A DNA stretch of 12,711 bases, from assembly GCA_964642165.1 (NCBI GenBank), contig CAZXOC010000223.1, positions 1 to 12,711 of the forward strand. The letters run 5' to 3'. Position 1 is the first letter of the stretch, and the number at the start of each line of letters is the position of its first letter. A program made the position numbers and the translations under genes. This document shows, one piece after another, positions 7,002 through 12,711 of the stretch. The stretch is from CAYRVX01 sp964642165 (GTDB lineage Bacteria; Planctomycetota; Phycisphaerae; SM23-33). Below the pieces are notes generated by a model. That model had not been told where the DNA came from. It was given only the letters and a program-made list of their open reading frames with translations, and did not search any database.

Positions 7002-7664
7002 TCAATAGTACCAACTTCGCTCCACGCTGACGACAGGTTGGTGACCCCCCGACGTCACGATCCGACTCACGGATGCCCGGACCTGCGAATCACAGACGCC
7101 AATCTGCTCGACGAGCTGCCATGGGAAGGACTCATAGACCAGGAACTCCGCCTGCTTGCCGTCCTTGGTGAGCGGATCCCGGAAATCCCTGGCCTCGACG
7201 GCCTCCCAGTCGATCTCCCCCAGATGGTCCAGGCTGTCAAAGAACCGCGCGTACCTTGCTCCCGCATTGCAGTTGCTGAACGCCCATGGCCGGCCTCCCG
7301 CGTCCGCCCATTCGACCGCAGCGCGAAGGTCGGCGACGAGATGAACGATCGGTCGCTGTCCGCCCGCCTACTCCAGGTCCGGATGGTTCCCTTTGTGCAG
7401 CAGGTACAGCATGATCGAGCGGGGACAGAAGTAGAAGGGGATGTACTGGCCGACCGTTGTTCCAGGATGGCAGGGCACGTCGAGTTCCCGCAGACGCCGG
7501 CGCTTGATGCTCGACATGCCCACCACCTTGCTGTCGAATCCGCGGGCAAGCCTCTCGGCATCCGACCACAGGCAGCCCGAGCCTGCGATCCGCCCGAGGT
7601 TCTCCAGGTGAGTGATGTGGTAGATCCTCGGATTGGCGGGGACCGGCCTCATCGGGTGGCTCAT
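7002..7664 (-). pseudogene. darT: DarT DNA ADP-ribosyltransferase toxin, interrupted by one in-frame TAG
   Basis: The frame from ATG 7664 to TGA 7002 spans 220 codons and is broken only by TAG at codon 99 (7368-7370). Before the stop: IYHITHLENL (14-23), the NAD-binding start of DarT; VGMSSIKRRRLREL (48-61); and YIPFYFCPRSIMLYLLHKGN (74-93). After it, in the same frame: GGQRPIVHLVADL, WAFSNCNAGARYARFF (127-142) and KQAEFLVYESFPW (170-182), whose Glu173 is the expected catalytic glutamate. DarT modifies thymidine in single-stranded DNA and blocks replication. A 98-residue product would lack the catalytic residue and be inactive. Family members I recall have Tyr near this codon (TAC or TAT), and CAG is another one-step source. 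A sequencing error is equally possible. The ATG overlaps the argH TGA (ATGA); darG follows after 18 nt. An in-frame ATG at 7650-7652 is an alternative start. Confidence 0.85.
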
Positions 7665-9100
7665 CCCAGCTTGCGCCGCCAGAAGGCGAGCTGCTTGCGG
7701 AGCTGGCGGGCGCCGCCGGCGCCGTCGGGGGCGTAGCGCTTCACGACGTTCTCGGCGCCGAGGTGCTTGTAGACGTCGTCGCCGATGCGGCCGCTCGCCT
7801 CGCGAAGCTGCTCCAGGGGCATCTCCGCCAGCGGCTTGCCCACCTCGACGGCGCGCGCGACGAGCCGCCCGACGGCCTGGTGGGCGCGGCGGAACGGCAC
7901 GCCCTTGCCGACGAGGTACTCCGCCAGAGACGTCGCGTCCAGGAAGCCGGCGTCGAGCGACGCGGCGATGCGCTGCTCGTTCAGGCGCGTCGTGGCGACG
8001 ATCCCCGCCGCGACCGTCAGGGCCTGGCGGACCGACCGCACCGCCGCGAAGGCGAACCGCTTGTCGTCCTGGAGGTCGCGGTTGTAGGCCAGCGGCAGGC
8101 CCTTCAGCAGCGTGAGCATGCCGACGAGCTGGGCGATCGCCCCGGCCGACTTGCCGCGGATCAGCTCCAGCGTGTCGGGGTTCTTCTTCTGCGGCATCAT
8201 GCTGCTGGAGGTGCAGTAGGCGTCGTGCAGCTCGACGAGCCCGAACTCGGTGGAGGCGTAGATGATCCAGTCCTCGGCCCAGCGGGACAGGTGCACGCCG
8301 AGCATCGCGCAGCAGAAGCACAGCTCGGCGAGGAAGTCGCGGTCGCTGGTGGCGTCGATGCTGTTGCGGGCGATGCGGTCGAAGCCGAGCAGCTCGGCCG
8401 TCCGCGCCCGGTCCAGCGGCAGCGAGGTTCCCGCGACGGCCCCGCAGCCCAGCGGGCAGACGTTGATCCGCCGGCGGCACGACGCCAGGCGCTCGGCGTC
8501 GCGCTGGAGCATCTCGGCGTAGGCCAGCACGGCGTGGCCCGCCAGCACCGGCTGGGCCCGCTGGAGGTGCGTGTAGGCGCTCATCACGACCCGCCCCTGG
8601 CGTTCGGCCAGGGCGACCAGCGCCCGCTGCACGTCGGCGATGGCGTCGAGGAGGTCCTCGGCCGCGTCCCGCGCCCAGAGGCGCAGGTCCAGCGCGACCT
8701 GGTCGTTCCGGCTGCGCCCGGTGTGCAGCTTCGCGCCGGCCTCGCCGATCCGGTCGATCAGGGCCTTCTCGATGACCATGTGGATGTCTTCGAGCTCGAC
8801 GGGCATGGGCAGGCGCCCGCGCTCGATCTCGTCGGCGAGGGCGAGCAGCCCGCGCCGGATCTTCGCCAGCTCCGCGCCGGTGAGCAGCCCGACCTCGCGG
8901 AGCATTTGGGCGTGGGTGATCGAGCCGACCACGTCGTAGCGCCACAGGGCCCGGTCCACGTCGAGCGAGGCGACGAACTCGGCGGTGACGGCGTCGGCGT
9001 CGGCCGCCAGGCGCCCCTGCCACGACTTGCTCGACCGCCCGCGCGTCGCCGCGCGCGGGGCGCGTGCCCGGGAGCCGCCTCGGCGCTTCTTCGCGTCCAT
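7661..9100 (-). CDS. argH: Argininosuccinate lyase ArgH
   Basis: A 479-aa member of the fumarase/aspartase superfamily. It carries the signature SSSMMPQKKNPD (298-309), TGRSRNDQVALDLRLW (127-142), YTHLQRAQP (176-184, with the general-acid/base histidine at 178) and NSIDATSDRDF (246-256). It splits argininosuccinate into arginine and fumarate, the last step of arginine synthesis, as a cytoplasmic tetramer. A start further upstream is open in frame (to 9241), but the ATG at 9098-9100 is preferred because AAGGAG (9108-9113) sits seven nt before it and a good promoter lies just upstream, which a longer start would engulf. The first 24 residues are a very basic, non-conserved extension before KSWQGRL. 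The stop overlaps the darT start, so the toxin locus sits inside this transcription unit. Confidence 0.97.
   Translation of the reverse strand: MDAKKRRGGSRARAPRAATRGRSSKSWQGRLAADADAVTAEFVASLDVDRALWRYDVVGSITHAQMLREVGLLTGAELAKIRRGLLALADEIERGRLPMPVELEDIHMVIEKALIDRIGEAGAKLHTGRSRNDQVALDLRLWARDAAEDLLDAIADVQRALVALAERQGRVVMSAYTHLQRAQPVLAGHAVLAYAEMLQRDAERLASCRRRINVCPLGCGAVAGTSLPLDRARTAELLGFDRIARNSIDATSDRDFLAELCFCCAMLGVHLSRWAEDWIIYASTEFGLVELHDAYCTSSSMMPQKKNPDTLELIRGKSAGAIAQLVGMLTLLKGLPLAYNRDLQDDKRFAFAAVRSVRQALTVAAGIVATTRLNEQRIAASLDAGFLDATSLAEYLVGKGVPFRRAHQAVGRLVARAVEVGKPLAEMPLEQLREASGRIGDDVYKHLGAENVVKRYAPDGAGGARQLRKQLAFWRRKLG
7665..7678 (+). repeat. 14-bp direct repeat, copy 2 (3' end of argH)
   Basis: This is the second copy of CCCAGCTTGCGCCG, 1804 bp from copy 1. 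It encodes the last residues of ArgH (RRKLG) and ends one base before the darT ATG. If the repeat is an integration scar, it would mark the boundary where darTG joined the argH 3' end; chance is a serious alternative. Confidence 0.4.
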
Positions 9101-9128
9101 GAGCGTTCTCCTTCCCGCGTGGGCGCCG

Positions 9129-9157
9129 ATGGTAGTTCGCCCCCAGGGGGGAGTCAA
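9129..9157 (-). promoter_or_regulatory. sigma70-type promoter of argH
   Basis: On the minus strand, TTGACT (9152-9157, five of six consensus) is separated by exactly 17 nt from TACCAT (9129-9134, four of six). Predicted transcription starts near 9122, giving a leader of about 22 nt that contains the AAGGAG Shine-Dalgarno. The spacer holds a GC-only inverted repeat, CCCCC-T-GGGGG, which would stiffen the spacer or form an operator. It also decides the argH start in favour of 9100. Confidence 0.65.
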
Positions 9158-9187
9158 CGCCGCGGGCGCGGCGCGGCGTGGATCAGG

Positions 9188-9207
9188 GGCGGGCAAGGGC
9201 GCCCGCC
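9188..9207 (-). terminator. GC hairpin between ompH and argH (terminator candidate)
   Basis: A perfect 7-bp stem, GGCGGGC and GCCCGCC with a 6-nt loop, lies about 50 nt after the ompH stop and 31 nt before the argH -35 box. No T-run follows on the minus strand, so it may only attenuate or be a Rho-assisted end. Its place between two transcription units is what supports it. Confidence 0.35.
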
Positions 9208-9256
9208 GGACAACGCAGACGTTCCGCGCGCGAGTGGGCACCTCGCCCGGCGGCGG

Positions 9257-9892
9257 TTAGGGGCTGGTCGAGGCGCGCTTCGGGGCCGCGGGCGTGCGGG
9301 CCTGGTACGCCTGGTTGAGCGCCAGGAGGACCTGCTCGGTGAGGTCCAGCGTCTCGGCGTAGTAGTGGACCTTGCGGCTGTAGATCAGGCGCAGCATCTG
9401 GGTGGTGTTGTCGGTCTCGAGCGTGTCGGGCTCGCGCTGGAGGACGACGACCATACCGTGCTGCTTGGCGATCTTGGCGATCATCGCCTTGATCTCCGTG
9501 TACATGCCCTTGGTGAGGTTCATGTGCTCGCGCAGCGCGAGGGCGTCCTGGTACTCGAGATACGCCTTGCCCTCGATGGACAGGCGGGTGATCTCGTTGC
9601 GGGTCTTCTCGTATTGCGGGGAGCCCTTCTTGTAGTTCTCCAGCTCGAGGCCCAGGGCCTTGACGGCGTCCTCGCGTTTTTTGCCTTCGGCGCGGATGGC
9701 CTGCCGGCGCTCGTCGAGCTGGCGGCCGAGGTCCTTCGCGCGAAGGTAGTTGTTGAAGATCTCCACGATGTCGCAGACGGCGACGGGTCCGGCGGGTCGG
9801 CCCGCCGCGGGCTGGGCCCGCGAGCTGGTCAACACGATCGCGCCGCCGACGAGGGCGACGATCACCGCGGCGAAGGTTCGGGAGGCTTTCAT
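9257..9892 (-). CDS. ompH: OmpH/Skp-family periplasmic chaperone
   Basis: A 211-aa protein. The N-terminal signal peptide (basic MKASR, hydrophobic core about 7-21, cleavage near SSRA at 26) is followed by the short strand VAVCDIVEIFNNY. A long charged helical arm then runs from about 50 to 130 (LGRQLDERRQAIRAEGKKRE onward), followed by a returning helix and the strand GMVVVLQRE, the usual Skp layout. Skp trimers hold unfolded outer-membrane proteins in the periplasm and pass them to BamA. It is somewhat longer than the roughly 160-aa E. coli protein, as in many planctomycete homologues. The ATG at 9890-9892 has AGGAAG about eight nt upstream. It lies directly after bamA on the same strand (131-nt gap), a conserved pairing. 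No separate promoter is visible in that gap, so read-through from bamA is likely. Confidence 0.88.
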   Translation of the reverse strand: MKASRTFAAVIVALVGGAIVLTSSRAQPAAGRPAGPVAVCDIVEIFNNYLRAKDLGRQLDERRQAIRAEGKKREDAVKALGLELENYKKGSPQYEKTRNEITRLSIEGKAYLEYQDALALREHMNLTKGMYTEIKAMIAKIAKQHGMVVVLQREPDTLETDNTTQMLRLIYSRKVHYYAETLDLTEQVLLALNQAYQARTPAAPKRASTSP

Positions 9893-10023
9893 GGTGTTCT
9901 TCCTTGCGTTGTTGCCGTTCGGGCCGCTGTGGGAGCGCGGGGCCGTCCGCGTTCAGGCGGGCCCGAGCCGCCGGCCCGTTGGGGGCCGCCCGTCCGGACG
10001 CTCGCCCGGGTCAGCATACCGGA

Positions 10024-12366
10024 TCAGAAGGACCAGCCCACGGAGAAACTGAAGACCTGCGTGTCGTCCGCGTCGTCCTTGCTGAGGGGGAAGCCGAAGT
10101 CGAACGACATCGGCACGGGCCCGAACATGGGGATGACCCACCGCAGGCCGACGCCCGCCGAAATGCGGTAGGTCTCGATGCCGAACTCCTCCTCGACGGT
10201 ACCGGTGTCCAGGAAGACGACGCCGCGGAGCTGCTGGCCCTCGACCCCGAAGATGGGGAAGGAGTACTCTCCCCCGACGAAGACCATGAACTCGCCGCCG
10301 ATCTGCTCGTCGGTGCCCGCGCTCCGCGGGCTGATGCCGCGGTACCGGAAGCCCCGGACCGAGCCGATGCCCCCGCCGTAGAAGCGCTCGAAGACCGGCG
10401 CGTCGCCGAAGATGTTTCCGGCGGCCACCCGACCGGCCACGATGTGCTTGCGGTCCATGGCGTCCATGTAGACCGTGTGGTAGATGCGGTACTCGGCGTT
10501 GGCGCGGAGGAACTCGTAGCTGCCCATCACCTGCTCGGCGCTCACCATGATGCGGTCGCCCGCGGAGGGCATCCAGCGGCTGTCGGTCCGGTCGCGGACG
10601 AGCGTGCCCTTCAGCCCGGCGAGGAAGTGATCGCCCTGGTCGGCGACGACCTCCGGCGGGGCGTCGTCGTCCAGGTCGTCGATCGTCACGCCCTCCAGGC
10701 GCGTGGCGATCTCGCCGTACCAGCGGTTCTTGAAGCGGTGGCCGAAGCTCACCACCCCGCCGTAGCGGGTCTCGTCGTAGCTCTCGCGCCCCCGGTTGAA
10801 CAGGAAGCCCCGCACGCCGAGCGAGTAGGGCAGGTCGAACAGCGCCGGCTCGAACCACTCGACGTGGAAGCGCATCAGCTCCGTGCCCGGCTCGGCGACG
10901 ATGCGGAACGTCTGCCCCGCGCCCTTGAAGGCCTGGCCCTTGATGAACTGCCGCCAGCCCTTCGGCCAGGCGAGGATGTCGAAGTTCCGCTGCGTGAAGG
11001 AGACCGTGCCCAGCAGCCCGCTGTTGGTGCTGACGCCGGCGCCGACGAGGAACTCGGCCGTCCGCCCCTCGCTGACGCGGACCATGACGTCGCGGACCTT
11101 CGCGGCCTGGCCCGTGGGGGTGATGACCACCTCGTCGAACAGGCGCGACTCCAGCAGGCTCCGGCGCGACTCCTCCAGCGCCACCGAGTCGAACAACTGC
11201 TCCGGGAAGACCCGCAGGTTGCGGCGGATGACCCGCGCCTGCGTGATCGTGTTGCCCCGGATGTCGACGCGCCCGACCGTGAACTGGTCGGACTCCTTGA
11301 CCTGGAAGATGACGTTCAGCAGCGCCGGCTTGCCGAGATGGCTCGCCCACGCCGGCGGCTTGGCCGTCGGGTCCAGGAACTGCCGGCGCGACACCACCTC
11401 CGCCTCGATGTAGCCCAGGCGCCCGTACGTGTCCCGCAGGGCATCCAGGTCCCGCCGCAGGTCCAGCTCGGTGAAGAACCGCCCCTGGCCGAGCTTGATC
11501 CGCTCGGCGAGCTGCTCGTTGCCGAAGACCGTGTTGCCCTCGAAGATCACCCGGTTGACGCGGTAGCGCTGGCCCTCCTTGATCAGGAACGTGACGGTGG
11601 CGTCCCGGCGATCCTCGGAGAAGTCCAGCCGCCGGCCGACCTCCACGTCCAGGTAGCCCTCCGACACGTAGAGGTTGCGGATGACCAGCACGTCCTGGGC
11701 GATCTGCTCGGCGTCGAGGAAGCCCTCGATCAGCGGCCAGAGCCGCTGCTGCGTGCCGACCTTCTGCTTCAGCCGGAACGTGCTGTAAAACTCGTTGCCC
11801 TCGAAGCGGATCTTCCGAACGCGGACCTTGGGGCCCTCGACGATCTTGTAGATGACCTGGCGCTTCTGCGCCAGGGCGGCCTTGTCGGTGGTGACGTTGA
11901 CGTAGTGATAGCCGTCGGACTTGTACTTGTTGGCGATGGCGAGGCGTCCGGCCTCCACGGTGAAGGCGTTGAGCGGGTCCCGCACGCCGAAGGTCAGCTC
12001 CTTGGCCAGCTCGTCGCCGGCGAAGGCCTTGTTGCCCTCGAAGACCAGGGCGGCGACGAGCGGGCGCTCCACCACCGTGAACGTCACCACCGCGCCCTGG
12101 GGCGTCTGCGTCCGGGTGGCCACGACGCTCTCGAACCGCCCGGTCTCCAGCAGGCGGCGCTCGTCGGCCTTGACCACCTGCTCGTTGTACGCCTGGTCCG
12201 CGCGGGTCTTGACGTGGATGAGCACCGCCTCGTCGGACATCTGCTGGTTGCCCTGGACGCGGACCTCCGCGACCCGGACGGTCTGCGGCGCTTCCTGAGC
12301 GGGGGCCGAGGGGGCCCAGGCCGCCATCGCGGCCGCGATGATGGTGCCAGCCACGACTCTTGTCAT
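10024..12366 (-). CDS. bamA: Outer-membrane protein assembly factor BamA (Omp85)
   Basis: A 780-aa protein. The signal peptide ends near PSAPA (about residue 23). Five POTRA repeats follow at roughly 30-102, 103-179, 180-266, 267-360 and 361-435, each with the I/V-x-F/R-x-GN hallmark (VRVQGN, LVFEGN, IRFEGN, VIFEGN, VDIRGN). The 16-strand barrel (about 436-780) includes the L6 loop motif SVRGFRYRG and ends in the C-terminal aromatic beta-signal VGWSF. BamA inserts beta-barrel proteins into the outer membrane. The ATG at 12364-12366 is chosen by convention. A GTG four codons upstream (12376-12378) has the better-spaced GGGGA and may be the true start. Frames open further upstream, to 12696, lie across the promoter and are rejected. 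ompH follows. No defects were seen. Confidence 0.96.
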   Translation of the reverse strand: MTRVVAGTIIAAAMAAWAPSAPAQEAPQTVRVAEVRVQGNQQMSDEAVLIHVKTRADQAYNEQVVKADERRLLETGRFESVVATRTQTPQGAVVTFTVVERPLVAALVFEGNKAFAGDELAKELTFGVRDPLNAFTVEAGRLAIANKYKSDGYHYVNVTTDKAALAQKRQVIYKIVEGPKVRVRKIRFEGNEFYSTFRLKQKVGTQQRLWPLIEGFLDAEQIAQDVLVIRNLYVSEGYLDVEVGRRLDFSEDRRDATVTFLIKEGQRYRVNRVIFEGNTVFGNEQLAERIKLGQGRFFTELDLRRDLDALRDTYGRLGYIEAEVVSRRQFLDPTAKPPAWASHLGKPALLNVIFQVKESDQFTVGRVDIRGNTITQARVIRRNLRVFPEQLFDSVALEESRRSLLESRLFDEVVITPTGQAAKVRDVMVRVSEGRTAEFLVGAGVSTNSGLLGTVSFTQRNFDILAWPKGWRQFIKGQAFKGAGQTFRIVAEPGTELMRFHVEWFEPALFDLPYSLGVRGFLFNRGRESYDETRYGGVVSFGHRFKNRWYGEIATRLEGVTIDDLDDDAPPEVVADQGDHFLAGLKGTLVRDRTDSRWMPSAGDRIMVSAEQVMGSYEFLRANAEYRIYHTVYMDAMDRKHIVAGRVAAGNIFGDAPVFERFYGGGIGSVRGFRYRGISPRSAGTDEQIGGEFMVFVGGEYSFPIFGVEGQQLRGVVFLDTGTVEEEFGIETYRISAGVGLRWVIPMFGPVPMSFDFGFPLSKDDADDTQVFSFSVGWSF

Positions 12367-12472
12367 TGACGCGTTCACGGCATGTCCCCAGTTGTCCTCG
12401 GCCTGGGCGCAGAGGCCACACGCCTGCTGCTCCGACCGGCCGGGATGCGCTGATCGGTAGAGCCAACGGCGG

Positions 12473-12501
12473 AAAATACGCCCGGCCCCGCCGAATGTCA
12501 A
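12473..12501 (-). promoter_or_regulatory. sigma70-type promoter of bamA-ompH
   Basis: On the minus strand a perfect TTGACA (12496-12501) and TATTTT (12473-12478, four of six) are separated by 17 nt in otherwise GC-rich DNA. The predicted start near 12466 leaves a leader of about 100 nt before bamA. It is the best -35/-10 pair seen in the window. Confidence 0.65.
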
Positions 12502-12711
12502 ACACGTTTCGGGTGGGATCACGTCAAGCGAAATGCGCAATAGGCATTCGGGGGTCTCCTCAGGATACGGTGGGCACGGCTCCCTTCGAGGGCCGTCTGA
12601 CCCCTCCCAAAGAAGGCTCCTCGGTCTCCTGCTCCTTTGACCGAGTGGGCCGCGATGGCCACACGCTGCCACGATCGCCAGGGACGCCATCCTCACCCGC
12701 CGGCTCCAGGC
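12502..12711. other. Unassigned sequence upstream of the bamA promoter
   Basis: There is no gene here that I can name. A minus-strand frame is open from the window edge to TGA at 12560-12562 (about 50 codons); it could be the end of an upstream gene, but its residues are low-complexity and unrecognised. A 7-bp stem with a 12-nt loop (12620-12645, CTCGGTC and GACCGAG) could be part of a terminator of that gene, without a T-tract. Confidence 0.35.

Noticed and set aside
7763..10171. An 802-codon plus-strand open frame opposite argH and ompH
   Set aside because: It spans the argH promoter and the ompH-argH gap, which a real gene would not, and shows no domain.
9904..12369. An 821-codon plus-strand open frame opposite bamA
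   Set aside because: It mirrors bamA codon by codon, has low-complexity composition, and the opposite strand carries five POTRA repeats and a barrel with clear motifs.
12524..12547. Seven-codon mini-frame (MPIAHFA) with GAGGAG upstream, before bamA
   Set aside because: It lies upstream of the predicted bamA -35 box, so it would not be on that mRNA; it has no regulatory codon run or attenuator hairpin.

Overview
The window is GC-rich (single 60-nt lines counted by hand give about 72% in argH and about 60-67% in the darT-darG stretch). Except for a gene tail at the far left, every gene I can support is on the minus strand. A Skp/BamA outer-membrane pair marks a diderm bacterium. A large discoidin/beta-propeller/multi-CXXCH protein of the 'hydrazine synthase alpha-like' type, a family mainly known from Planctomycetota and relatives, points to a planctomycete or other PVC lineage. 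That placement is an inference; there is no rRNA here.

Layout in transcription order (right to left). (1) 12711-9257: bamA, with a well-formed sigma70-type promoter about 100 nt upstream, then ompH/skp; together they are the outer-membrane beta-barrel insertion module. (2) 9157-7661: argH (argininosuccinate lyase) with its own promoter and a strong Shine-Dalgarno. (3) 7664-5940: darT and darG, a DNA ADP-ribosylation toxin-antitoxin pair whose toxin start codon overlaps the argH stop; darT carries one in-frame amber codon. (4) 5837-4877: a second toxin-antitoxin locus, in which a MerR-type DNA-binding domain and a HicB antitoxin domain lie in one reading frame (interrupted by one opal codon), followed by the toxin gene hicA. 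(5) 4852-292: the three-CXXCH cytochrome-like protein, thiL (thiamine-monophosphate kinase) and tsaE (tRNA t6A synthesis ATPase), linked by ATGA stop/start overlaps. (6) 1-149: the tail of a plus-strand gene, convergent with tsaE.

The housekeeping blocks look ordinary. The unusual part is about 4.9-7.7 kb, a small defence/toxin-antitoxin island between argH and the cytochrome-thiL-tsaE operon. It holds two unrelated modules, each with exactly one clean nonsense codon and an otherwise intact, recognisable protein on both sides. The antitoxin of the second module appears to be a MerR-HicB fusion, not the usual HicB with a C-terminal ribbon-helix-helix or HTH domain. A 14-bp direct repeat flanks the darTG segment, with one copy at the 3' end of argH.

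No rRNA, tRNA, CRISPR array, insertion sequence or transposase was seen. The very long plus-strand open frames opposite hzsA-like, argH/ompH and bamA are GC-driven antisense frames, not genes.
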